DNA from: Candidatus Cloacimonadota bacterium | Lineage (GTDB): Bacteria; Cloacimonadota; Cloacimonadia; Cloacimonadales; Cloacimonadaceae | NCBI GenBank assembly: GCA_017994635.1 | Contig: JAGOKK010000007.1 | Coordinates: forward strand, 1 to 46,684 | Length of the DNA: 46,684 nt | Direction: 5' to 3' | The notes under the pieces: generated by a model | The model's input: the letters and a program-made list of their open reading frames with translations, nothing else | Told to the model about the DNA's origin: nothing | Database searches by the model: none | In this document: in pieces, positions 35,256 to 43,629 of the stretch | Layout of the letters: each line of letters begins with the position of its first letter | Position numbering within the stretch: position 1 is the first letter of the stretch | Program-made: the position numbers and the translations under genes

Positions 35256-36446
35256 TTATTCTCCAGATAGCATTTCGTATAGCTCCATCTCGGCGCTACT
35301 CAGCTCCAAGTCTCTGCGTTTCTTCACGATGGATGCTGTTTTGCAAAAGGCTGGATATCGATATTCTGTCAAGGAATCAGCTTCGCCCCAAGAAAAACTG
35401 GGGACAAAACCGATAAACAAACCAGGGCCATAGATGTTGCACCCAATTCCTATTACCAGACCAGTATTCAATGATGTATTGATGCCAGTCTTGCTGTGAT
35501 CTCCGATAATGCAGCCCATAAAGCAGGTCCCGGAATCCATTTTATCGGTTATTCTGTAATTGTATACATTGACGTTACGATATGTGTTCTTCAAATCACT
35601 ATTATTCGTGTCAGCGCCCAGATTTACCCATTCTCCGAGGTAGGAATGCCCCAGAAAACCGTCGTGTTGCTTGTTTGTATAAGCCTGAAAGATGCTGCCT
35701 TCCACTTCGCCGCCTACCTTGCAGACTGGACCGATGCTCACTCCGCCGTAGATCTTGGCCCCAATCTTGATCACGCTCATCTTTCCGATGTAGGTGGGCC
35801 CGCAGATCACGCTATTTGCCATCACTTTGGCTCCCTCATCGATCACGATAGGACCCTCTGATGCGTCCAGAACCACGTTTGGGGCCAAACTAACATCCTC
35901 GGCAATCCATATTCTGTAGGGATTCAGCACATGCACACCTGGTTCGGTTTCAAAAAAGTTGTCCTCTTCATAAAAGATGTTTTCGAAGTCCCAAGTGATC
36001 ATCCGGGGATTATCATGCACAACTTCCGGCAGGTGCTGATATAGAGTCACGCTGCTTACTATGGGCTCTACTGAAGTGGGCAGAGTAAAACCAAATTCTA
36101 GCTTTACACTGGTACAAATTGCTACTACCTGATCGCCACTTAATAAAGCCTGATCGGTTCCCAATTCTTTGATGGCGCGGATTGCCTCATCATTTACTAC
36201 CAAACGTGAGTTTACATAGAGCTTGATGCCTTCAGCGGGAGCATTGATCTCCCAATCTGGATGGCGCTCCCAGTAAAGCTTCTCAAGTCTGGGTTCCATA
36301 ATGTAGCTGGAGCCCTGGTCACCGAAGAGATACTCCAAGCGCTGACGCAGCTTTAGGATGCCACAACGCACATCTCCCACCATACGGGTGAGGGTAATGG
36401 GGTAGAAGGACTTATGATAATTGTCATCAAAGATTACGAGCTGCAT
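35256..36446 (-). CDS. GlmU-like putative sugar nucleotidyltransferase (NTP_transf_4 and LbH)
   Basis: Protein of 396 residues. The N-terminal 140 or so residues match the NTP_transf_4/GlmU_Nter group (MQLVIFDDNYHKSFYPITLTR) but lack the GxGTRM nucleotide loop of true GlmU. From about 185 a left-handed beta helix begins, with hexapeptide repeats such as VSLAPNVVLDASEGPIVIDEGAKVMANSVI, typical of acyl or nucleotidyl transferases. Such proteins are common in Bacteroidetes-like genomes and are thought to act on UDP-sugars; this is not proven. AGGAG precedes the ATG, which lies inside the GT2 end (20-base overlap). It fits the envelope theme of the operon. Confidence 0.8.
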   Translation of the reverse strand: MQLVIFDDNYHKSFYPITLTRMVGDVRCGILKLRQRLEYLFGDQGSSYIMEPRLEKLYWERHPDWEINAPAEGIKLYVNSRLVVNDEAIRAIKELGTDQALLSGDQVVAICTSVKLEFGFTLPTSVEPIVSSVTLYQHLPEVVHDNPRMITWDFENIFYEEDNFFETEPGVHVLNPYRIWIAEDVSLAPNVVLDASEGPIVIDEGAKVMANSVICGPTYIGKMSVIKIGAKIYGGVSIGPVCKVGGEVEGSIFQAYTNKQHDGFLGHSYLGEWVNLGADTNNSDLKNTYRNVNVYNYRITDKMDSGTCFMGCIIGDHSKTGINTSLNTGLVIGIGCNIYGPGLFIGFVPSFSWGEADSLTEYRYPAFCKTASIVKKRRDLELSSAEMELYEMLSGE

Positions 36447-37596
36447 TTGTCACTCCTTTTGGGGGGCGTTTACCATGCCAGACAAAGAAGCCAAACTGGC
36501 CCATGATCATGGTAAACACCAGAAAAAAGGTCTGGATGATCAGCCACAGAGGGTAAAACCCCAGCATTCGGGAACTAATCCCAAAATGCTTGCGGCTGTA
36601 TGAGATCATGATGTTTTCGATCAGGATGCGGTAGGCAAAGATGATCAAGCCCAGAGGCAGATTGATCAGCATCATCACCAGCCCGCCCCAATATAGACAG
36701 GCCATGGAAAAGAGGATGAAAAAGAACTCAGGATTGAAGGTTAGCTGATACTTCATGTTCGAAGCCCAGCGGCTGCGTTGATTTAGTAGCTGTTTCCAGC
36801 TCTTCACCGGATGTGTATGTGTAAAGGAAGCGGATGAGAAATTGAAGATAATCTTGTGTCCTTTACGACGCATCAATTGCATAAGATTGACGTCGTCACC
36901 GCTGATCAGATGAGCAATCCTGGCAAATCCACCCACATCATAAAAAGCAGACTTTCTATATGCCAGATTCTGCCCGATGCAGGCCCAACTTTTGCCCAGA
37001 GTGTAGCCTCCGCCCAAAACCATGTAGGTAAGGGCAAAATCCAGGTGTTCATACTTCTGCAAGATGCTTGCTTTGCTCCATACGGGGATCAAGGTTCGTG
37101 AATAACCCGCCACCATGCTAACATCGTCGGTAAAACAGGCCACCATGCTTGATATCCAGGTGAAGGGAACGATGCAATCCGCATCCGTGGTCAGTATTAT
37201 CTCTCCCTGGGCAGCTTCTATAGCATGGCTGAGCGCTACTTTCTTCGGGGAGATGGAGTTTTCTCGATCGGTACTTTTCAGGTATCTTACCTTGTGCCCA
37301 GCGTCAATGTATCGCTGGATGATGGCTGCAGTATCATCTTCCGAATCATCATCGGCAAAGACGATCTCGTATAGTTCCTGGGGGTAATCCTGCGAAAGGA
37401 GACAGGTCATCAAACGCTGCAGGTTAGCAGCTTCATTGCGCGCTACAACCACCACGGATACCAGTTTTTTCCGATAGTTAGGCATCGCCTTATAGCGCTT
37501 CCAGCCAAAATAGAAGCGGATCACAAACACGATATAGGTAAGCGCGCCGCTACAGATAAGCGCAAAGAGAATCCAGAACAGCAGTCTTGCGATCAA
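36427..37596 (-). CDS. Membrane glycosyltransferase family 2
   Basis: Protein of 389 residues with an N-terminal helix, a GT2 catalytic domain and three or so C-terminal helices. The GT-A core shows VSVVVVARNEAANL, FADDDSEDDT, the DxD TTDADCIV, and the late NQRSRWASN (Q-x-x-R-W class of processive-type GT2). It probably adds a sugar from a nucleotide donor at the inner membrane. I take the TTG start at 37596, which overlaps the PBP stop as TTGA with AGGA upstream, instead of the TTG at 37626. It is coupled to the PBP gene upstream and the GlmU-like gene downstream. Confidence 0.88.
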   Translation of the reverse strand: MIARLLFWILFALICSGALTYIVFVIRFYFGWKRYKAMPNYRKKLVSVVVVARNEAANLQRLMTCLLSQDYPQELYEIVFADDDSEDDTAAIIQRYIDAGHKVRYLKSTDRENSISPKKVALSHAIEAAQGEIILTTDADCIVPFTWISSMVACFTDDVSMVAGYSRTLIPVWSKASILQKYEHLDFALTYMVLGGGYTLGKSWACIGQNLAYRKSAFYDVGGFARIAHLISGDDVNLMQLMRRKGHKIIFNFSSASFTHTHPVKSWKQLLNQRSRWASNMKYQLTFNPEFFFILFSMACLYWGGLVMMLINLPLGLIIFAYRILIENIMISYSRKHFGISSRMLGFYPLWLIIQTFFLVFTMIMGQFGFFVWHGKRPPKGVTNAARNL

Positions 37597-39662
37597 TCCA
37601 ATTCCTGTGCGTCGTTGTACCCCCAACGCGTGGGATAGAAATTGAAGCGCAAAGTATCGGACATCGCAGGAGGAATGTTATCCTCCAGAAAGTACTCATC
37701 CATACCTTCGCCATTGCTCAAGAACCCGGTGCTGGAATTGATCTTACGGCTTACTACGCCATCTGGGACGGAAAAGGTATAGCGCGGATCGTCGGCTGCA
37801 GGGAGCTTACCTTTGTTATCTAGCCTGATGCATTTGGTCATGATTCGTCCCCAAATGGGGGCACAAACTGCACTGGATGACACTGTGGCATTACTGTCGA
37901 AGCCATTCCATATCCCCAGGGTGAACTTGGGATTGAAACCGATGAACCAGGCATCACGATGATCGCTGGAAGTTCCGGTCTTCCCTGCGACCTGCCAGTG
38001 ATAGTTGTTTCGAGCTGCGGCTCCGGTACCTGATGATGTGACGGATTGGAGCATTGAGGTCATAATGTATGCCACACCGGAATCTGTTACTTGGGTTTTA
38101 GTGGTGTATCCCCGTTCCAGCACCTTTCCATTGATGTCTTCCACCTTGGTGATAAACACAGGGCTTACACGGTATCCACCATTGGGGAAAGTGGTATAAC
38201 CCGAGATCAGAGTGATGGGAGTAACCTCATAACTCCCAAGTGCAGCGGAATAATCTGTCACTCTACGTTTGATCCCAAAGCGCATAAATGCATCGGATAA
38301 TACATCCAGCCCCAGATCGATCGCCGCTTTTACTGCCCAAAGGTTATAAGAATGAGTGATTGCGGTGCGCATCCGGCTGAATCCGTAATACTTTTTTGTA
38401 TAGTTCTGAGGTGACCAGGGTTTACCATCTCCGCCAGTCAAACTAATGGGGGCGTCGTTGATCACAGTCGCAGGAGTATAGCCCTTTTCGATGGCTGCTG
38501 TGTAGAAAACTGGTTTAATAGAGCTGCCGGGTTGTCGTTTTGCTTGAGTCATGCGGTTAAACTTGCTATGGGTGAAGTTTCTGCCCCCGATAAGAGCTCT
38601 TACATAACCAGTCTTATTCTCCATCAATACCAGTCCGCCTTGCAGATACTTAGTATTGATATCAAAGGCGTTTGGACTTACAGATGCGTATTTATTGGCA
38701 TAGTTATGCCGGCCTTCAACCTCCGTAAGGTACTGATTCATCACTGAATCGGCATACACGGAAAGATCCTGGTCCAGAGTGGTGTATATCCTGAGGCCAC
38801 CTTCAAAGAGTCGTTCTGTGCCATACTTGCGTTCCAGATAGAGCCTGATATGCTCAATGAAGTAATCCGATGCATATTGACGATATGAACTGCCGGCGTT
38901 CCGAAGTGGAGTCTTGATGGCGGCCAGGTACTCTTCTTCGTCCAGCTTTTTGACTTTCTTCATCCGTTCCAGGATCAGATTGCGTCTGGCCAGCGCCCGG
39001 TCAGGATGCTTGATGGGATCAAAGTAGTTTGGGCGTTGAATCATCCCGATCAACGTGGCTGATTCAGGCAGAGTAAGATCCTTGGCATGCTTGCCAAAAT
39101 AATACAGTGCAGCAGTTTCCACTCCATGGATCTGACCTCCCCAGAATATCTTATTAAAGTATATTTCCAGGATTTCTTCTTTGGTAAATTCACGTTCAAT
39201 CCGGAAGGACAGGAGGATTTCCTTGATCTTGCGTGAGATGCGTTTATCCAGAGTTAAAAACATGTTTCGGGCCATCTGCTGAGTGATGGTGCTGGCGCCT
39301 TGGGAGAAATCCCAGCGTACTATATCGATCACGATCGCCCTCACGTTTCCCAGGATGTCCACCCCATAGTGTTTATAAAAGTTCTTGTCCTCGGCAACGA
39401 TCAGCGCATCCACCAAATGGGGCGGCAATTCCCTCAGTGATACCAGCTTACGCTTTTCAAACGCGAAGAGATGAATCATTTTACCATTGCGGTCATACAC
39501 TTCAGAGCCACTGCGCAGGGTGAAGTTTCGCAGCTCGGAGGTGGGAGGTAATCCGTCCCTGTAAAACCACACTACACCAACGGCTATTCCGATTATGATG
39601 CACACGGCGATACCGGCGATCTTGAGCGTCTTACTATAATCTCTTCTATGTCTTCTCTTCAT
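37593..39662 (-). CDS. Penicillin-binding protein 1A (bifunctional)
   Basis: Class A PBP of 689 residues. After a short basic tail and one membrane helix (about 13-33) comes the GT51 glycosyltransferase domain, with VAEDKNFYKHYGVD (catalytic Glu) and GASTITQQMARN. It is followed by the transpeptidase domain with SxxK as SSIK (RQPGSSIKPVF), SxN as SYN (ITHSYNLWA) and KTGT. So it both polymerises and crosslinks peptidoglycan. ATG 39662 overlaps the Gx transporter stop by 4 bases. Confidence 0.96.
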   Translation of the reverse strand: MKRRHRRDYSKTLKIAGIAVCIIIGIAVGVVWFYRDGLPPTSELRNFTLRSGSEVYDRNGKMIHLFAFEKRKLVSLRELPPHLVDALIVAEDKNFYKHYGVDILGNVRAIVIDIVRWDFSQGASTITQQMARNMFLTLDKRISRKIKEILLSFRIEREFTKEEILEIYFNKIFWGGQIHGVETAALYYFGKHAKDLTLPESATLIGMIQRPNYFDPIKHPDRALARRNLILERMKKVKKLDEEEYLAAIKTPLRNAGSSYRQYASDYFIEHIRLYLERKYGTERLFEGGLRIYTTLDQDLSVYADSVMNQYLTEVEGRHNYANKYASVSPNAFDINTKYLQGGLVLMENKTGYVRALIGGRNFTHSKFNRMTQAKRQPGSSIKPVFYTAAIEKGYTPATVINDAPISLTGGDGKPWSPQNYTKKYYGFSRMRTAITHSYNLWAVKAAIDLGLDVLSDAFMRFGIKRRVTDYSAALGSYEVTPITLISGYTTFPNGGYRVSPVFITKVEDINGKVLERGYTTKTQVTDSGVAYIMTSMLQSVTSSGTGAAARNNYHWQVAGKTGTSSDHRDAWFIGFNPKFTLGIWNGFDSNATVSSSAVCAPIWGRIMTKCIRLDNKGKLPAADDPRYTFSVPDGVVSRKINSSTGFLSNGEGMDEYFLEDNIPPAMSDTLRFNFYPTRWGYNDAQELD

Positions 39663-40171
39663 GTCGTTACCCTTAAGCTCGGGATTTTATCCTCTATATA
39701 TAGGCACAAATACGCTGTGATTATACCACTAATCAAGCCTAACAAAATCAGGATTGGTGTCAATACAAAAAGTCCATCGTTGCGAATAAGCCAAGATCTC
39801 ACTAGTAGCAATTGCGCGGTATTATGCCCTATTGCGCCAAGAACACTGATGCCAAACATGCTGAAACGAGGACGGATAAATAGCCCCATGCTCATCAAGC
39901 AAACCGCCGCCAAACCTCCGACCAGAGATAGCGCAAGCATTGGCGATAGGAGACTGAAAGTGGCAAGCGCTCCAATCACTGATTTGGCGATTGCGACCAC
40001 AAAAGCGCTGAGGATTCTGCGATGATAGACCAAGTAGAGCAGCACGACATTGGATAGCCCGATTCTGATAAATGGTATAGGCAGCATGCTCATAATCAGA
40101 TTTTCCACTATGTACACAGCGGATGCCGTGGCGGTTAGAAACGCCAGGAATAAAATGCTGTCCGGCTTCAT
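39659..40171 (-). CDS. Gx transporter family membrane protein
   Basis: Membrane protein of 170 residues, about five or six helices, of the Gx_transp family (formerly linked to heptaprenyl diphosphate synthase component I). The pattern IRIGLSNVVLLYLVY with an early Arg and the Gly-rich LVGGLAAVCLMSMGLF fit. It is related to ECF S-components, and the substrate is unknown. It is translationally coupled on both sides (ATGA at 40171, ATGA at 39662). Confidence 0.85.
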   Translation of the reverse strand: MKPDSILFLAFLTATASAVYIVENLIMSMLPIPFIRIGLSNVVLLYLVYHRRILSAFVVAIAKSVIGALATFSLLSPMLALSLVGGLAAVCLMSMGLFIRPRFSMFGISVLGAIGHNTAQLLLVRSWLIRNDGLFVLTPILILLGLISGIITAYLCLYIEDKIPSLRVTT

Positions 40172-40887
40172 GAATTGAAGTACCTGTGGATAATGGGATC
40201 AGGGCTTTTCCGTAACTCTTGATAGGAACCGAAATGCAACATCCTGCCCATCTCAATGAAGAGGATCTTTTGCCCCAAGTGCTCAATTGTGCCTATATCG
40301 TGAGTAATGGTGATTAAGGTGGCTCTGTTTGCACTGATGATTTCGCTCATGTAATAAAGAGTGTCCTGAGCAGTAATGGGATCCAGACCGGATACCGGTT
40401 CATCAAAAATGATGTAATCTGGATCATATACAAGGGCGCGGGCGATCCCGATCCGTTTTCTCATCCCCCCGCTCAATTCGGCGGGATACAAGCTTTCGGT
40501 GTGGACCAGACCCACCAGATCAAGGCATTCCTTTACCTTTGTAGCGATCTTGTCCTCATCCTTTTCGCCTCTTTCATATAGGGGTAGAGCCACGTTTTGA
40601 TACACCGTGAAGGAATCCAGTAGTGCCGCCATTTGAAAGACCATTGCGAAACGTTCCTTCACTCTGCTGCGCTCCATTTTGGTACACTGATACAGGTCTA
40701 TGCCATCAATCTCAATGCTTCCCGCATCTGGAGCATAAAGCCCCAAGAGGCTCTTCATCAAAACTGTTTTCCCCGATCCGCTGCGTCCCAGGATCACCAG
40801 GTTTTCCCCATCCGGCAGAGTAAAATTAATATCTTGCAGGATTACTTTTTTGCCCAAACTCAGGCTCAGTTTATCTACCTTAATCAC
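40168..40887 (-). CDS. mlaF: ABC transporter ATPase, MlaF-like
   Basis: ATP-binding protein of 239 residues, closest in pattern to MlaF/Ttg2A of the phospholipid-transport (Mla) system. Walker A GRSGSGKTVLMKSLLGL, signature LSGGMRKRIGIARAL and Walker B YIIFDEPVSGLDP are complete, followed by the H-loop ITHD. No MlaE permease or MlaD MCE protein lies beside it in the window. GTG start at 40887 overlaps the VanZ-like stop as GTGA. Confidence 0.85.
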   Translation of the reverse strand: MIKVDKLSLSLGKKVILQDINFTLPDGENLVILGRSGSGKTVLMKSLLGLYAPDAGSIEIDGIDLYQCTKMERSRVKERFAMVFQMAALLDSFTVYQNVALPLYERGEKDEDKIATKVKECLDLVGLVHTESLYPAELSGGMRKRIGIARALVYDPDYIIFDEPVSGLDPITAQDTLYYMSEIISANRATLITITHDIGTIEHLGQKILFIEMGRMLHFGSYQELRKSPDPIIHRYFNS

Positions 40888-41246
40888 GCCTGTATCTTCT
40901 TTTTTTGGTATAGACCGGTTAGCAGCGCGCTCAACAGACCAAAGGAATTGGCATAGAAATCGTAGATACTTACACTGCGGCCGGGAATAAAGCGTTGATG
41001 ATACTCATCCAGGGCGGCGCTGATCCACATCAGTACAAACACGCCCAGATATGTTTTCGTGGCAGCAGTGCGCTTTCTCATGTATGTGCTTACCAGTAGT
41101 CCCCAGATGAAGTATACGAGGATATGTGCAAGCTTGTCGCCACTCCAGATATTTACGGTGGGAAGGTCTTTGCTGGGGATGGAAGATACCAGCCAGATCA
41201 GCAACATCCACAACACACAGAGATAGAGATAGCCCTTTGCACTCAT
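40884..41246 (-). CDS. VanZ family protein
   Basis: Small membrane protein of 120 residues with about four helices, VanZ-like. The family end DEYHQRFIPGRSVSIYDFYANSFG is plain. Some VanZ proteins give teicoplanin resistance, but most have no known function. ATG 41246 overlaps the DUF3108 stop by one base (TGATG); ATG 41270 is a longer alternative. It precedes the MlaF-like gene in an envelope operon. Confidence 0.85.
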   Translation of the reverse strand: MSAKGYLYLCVLWMLLIWLVSSIPSKDLPTVNIWSGDKLAHILVYFIWGLLVSTYMRKRTAATKTYLGVFVLMWISAALDEYHQRFIPGRSVSIYDFYANSFGLLSALLTGLYQKKKIQA

Positions 41247-41941
41247 CAGGATATACTCAGTATCTCCCATGTGATCACGACCAGCTTCTTGCGAAGATGC
41301 GCCTTGACCGGTATGCCACCTTGATTCACCCAGATACTCAGGTGCAGATCTTCATCGAGGAAGTTGTGAGTAAGCATGTCGATGTAAGGTGCTTTATTGG
41401 CATTCAAGGCTTTGAAACGCAATTCATACTTTCTGGTCTGAAACTTGCCAAGGGAGGTCTTGAGATCTTCTACTTTACCGCCGCTGACGATAGCTTTCCA
41501 TGGTCTGCCATTTCCGTCCACCAGATACTCGCCAATGGGCTTTTCGCTTTGACTGATCTTGGCCAATAGCGTAAAGATATCATGGCTGGGCGCAGGTAAA
41601 GTGTAGCTGATGCTTTCATTACTGGACTTTCGGTGCATGGTGGCCGAGTTTTTGTGATAACTCGTGTTGATAATATCCTTGAGCTCGCTCTGGTGGATAA
41701 CTCTTACATAGCTTTGAGGCATGAAATCCGCGTCGAAGGACACCCGGTAGATATTGTTTATATGGGGGAAGATCGTCCTGAAGCCGCTGTTGCTGGCTTT
41801 GACGTAAAGATTATCTTTGCCAATGCTCAGCCTCAGGTCTGCCACCTTGAATCCCATGGAGTTTATCCTGTACTCCAGATTTTGAGCTTGCACTATACCC
41901 AGGCCAAGAAGGCCAAGTATCAGTATAATGTATTTATTCAT
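41246..41941 (-). CDS. DUF3108 domain protein, secreted
   Basis: Protein of 231 residues with a signal peptide (MNKYIILILGLLGLGIVQA) and the DUF3108 beta-rich domain (EYRINSMGFKVADLRLSI at the start, the late LHLSIWVNQGGIPVKAHL). It is presumably periplasmic. Function unknown. It overlaps the CorC-like gene by 8 bases upstream and the VanZ-like gene by 1 base downstream. Confidence 0.8.
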   Translation of the reverse strand: MNKYIILILGLLGLGIVQAQNLEYRINSMGFKVADLRLSIGKDNLYVKASNSGFRTIFPHINNIYRVSFDADFMPQSYVRVIHQSELKDIINTSYHKNSATMHRKSSNESISYTLPAPSHDIFTLLAKISQSEKPIGEYLVDGNGRPWKAIVSGGKVEDLKTSLGKFQTRKYELRFKALNANKAPYIDMLTHNFLDEDLHLSIWVNQGGIPVKAHLRKKLVVITWEILSIS

Positions 41942-43196
41942 CGCTATCTATCTTTCTTACCTTTACTTGTTTGATGCTTCGTTCGTCGCTGTCCAGAACC
42001 ATTATGTCCAAACAATCATTGAGGATATAGCTTTCTCCCACCTGGGGGACATGGTTGAACTGGGCCAGGAGAAACTCAGCAATGTTGTCATAATCGTCCA
42101 CCGAGATGTCAGTGGAAAACTCCTGATTAAACTGCCTTGCACTATAATTCCCGCTCAAGGTGTAGCTGCCATCATCGCATTTGGTGAATTCTGGGATCTC
42201 GTCGGCATCGTATTCATCGCGAATCTCACCCACGATCTCTTCCAGTATGTCTTCCAGAGAGATGATACCCGAGGTGCCACCATACTCGTCCACAACCACG
42301 GCCACCTGCAGCTTACGAGCTTTGAATTGATTCAATAGGGATTGGATCTTCATGTTTTCGGTCACGAACCATGCGGGTCGCATCAAGTCAGTAATGCTCT
42401 GCTTTTCCGGATACAACAGGATGTCCTTTACGTAGATGATCCCCACGATGTCATCAATGGTCTCCCGGTACACAGGTATCCGCGAATAACCGCTGGCCAC
42501 GATCAAATCTCTGAGTTCATCCAGACTCTGGCTTTCCTCAATGGCGGTAACGCGTACACGAGGCACATAGATCTCGCTGATCTCGGCTTCTCTAAAACGG
42601 AATAGTCCTACCAGCATCCTTTTTTCATGCTCTTCCAAAGTACCTGATGAGGATTCGCTTTGAATCAGATTGTGAAATTCCTCATGTGTAAAGCGTTGAC
42701 CAATATGCTTCTCCAGATTTTGCTTGCGCGATACCCAGTAACTAATCTTTTCAAAGACCCAGACTGGGGGGAAGAGTACAAACTGCAATAGGGCTAGGGG
42801 ATAGGCCAAAATGAGGCTGATCTCATTGGCCTTGCTCAGTGCTATCAACTTGGGGATGATTTCCCCAAAAAATAAAATCACCAGTGTGGCGAGCAACACT
42901 TGGATGGTGATTGTCGAAGATAAATCCCACCCTCTAGTTTTGGCCAGATTGATGGCGATAATGGTGCCAAAAGACGATATGGCCACATTTACCAAAGTGT
43001 TTCCTAAGAGCAAGGTGATTAGCAGCTTGCGCGGTTTAGATAACAGCTTTAACACCATTCTACCTGTTTTTGAATCGCTATTCTCCAGTTTTTTTAAGTA
43101 CACGCGTGACAATGAAAACATTGCCGTTTCGCTGCCGGAAAAGAAAGCTGACAAAGCTAGGAATACGACTAGCAGCAATATGTTGGAATCAGCCAA
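41934..43196 (-). CDS. CNNM/CorC-HlyC family membrane protein with CBS pair
   Basis: Protein of 420 residues. It has an N-terminal DUF21/CNNM membrane domain (FFSGSETAMFSLSRV; three to four helices), then two CBS domains (YVPRVRVTAIEE..., GIIYVKDILL; VVVDEYGGTSGIISLEDILEEIVGEI) and a CorC_HlyC C-terminal domain. Family members are linked to Mg or Co export. The start is TTG 43196 with GGAGG 7 bases upstream, one of the strongest Shine-Dalgarno sites of the operon. It overlaps ybeY by 8 bases, the usual ybeY-corC neighbourhood. Confidence 0.9.
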   Translation of the reverse strand: MADSNILLLVVFLALSAFFSGSETAMFSLSRVYLKKLENSDSKTGRMVLKLLSKPRKLLITLLLGNTLVNVAISSFGTIIAINLAKTRGWDLSSTITIQVLLATLVILFFGEIIPKLIALSKANEISLILAYPLALLQFVLFPPVWVFEKISYWVSRKQNLEKHIGQRFTHEEFHNLIQSESSSGTLEEHEKRMLVGLFRFREAEISEIYVPRVRVTAIEESQSLDELRDLIVASGYSRIPVYRETIDDIVGIIYVKDILLYPEKQSITDLMRPAWFVTENMKIQSLLNQFKARKLQVAVVVDEYGGTSGIISLEDILEEIVGEIRDEYDADEIPEFTKCDDGSYTLSGNYSARQFNQEFSTDISVDDYDNIAEFLLAQFNHVPQVGESYILNDCLDIMVLDSDERSIKQVKVRKIDSDE

Positions 43197-43629
43197 TTAC
43201 ACCCTCCGTAATTTGCTTTCGGTAATTCTCTTCTGCGTCTTCCATTTTTCTTCTGTCTGCCGTTCTGATGTGATCAAAACCTGTCAAGTGTAGTAATCCA
43301 TGAATCAGAACCAGCCAAAATTCCTCTCTGAATGTATTTGTACCCTTTTGTAAAAACACTTGATTTGTGTCAATGATAATATCACAAAGCCGGGTTTTGC
43401 GCCCATCCAGAACTATGGCATCACCTGCAAAACTGAGCACATCAGTGACGCGATTCACCCCACGGTAAAGCCGGTTAAACTCCCTCATAGCCTCACTCTT
43501 GACCAGTTGCAACGAAATCTGGAAATCAGTATCAGGCGCTTCAGCGGCGCATATAGTCTCTGCTATCAGGCTAATGGTGGTGGCGTCTGTGCCGCTGGGT
43601 AAATCACCCTCTATATCAATGTTTGTCAT
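43189..43629 (-). CDS. ybeY: Endoribonuclease YbeY (rRNA maturation factor)
   Basis: Zinc-dependent RNase of 146 residues needed for 16S rRNA 3'-end maturation and ribosome quality control. The zinc motif HGLLHLTGFDH (H-x3-H-x5-H) near residue 110 is intact, as is the preceding RGVNRVTDVLSFAGD. ATG 43629 lies within the end of the 7TM-HD gene (14-base overlap). The pgpH-ybeY order is also found in Bacillus. Confidence 0.95.
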   Translation of the reverse strand: MTNIDIEGDLPSGTDATTISLIAETICAAEAPDTDFQISLQLVKSEAMREFNRLYRGVNRVTDVLSFAGDAIVLDGRKTRLCDIIIDTNQVFLQKGTNTFREEFWLVLIHGLLHLTGFDHIRTADRRKMEDAEENYRKQITEGVIG

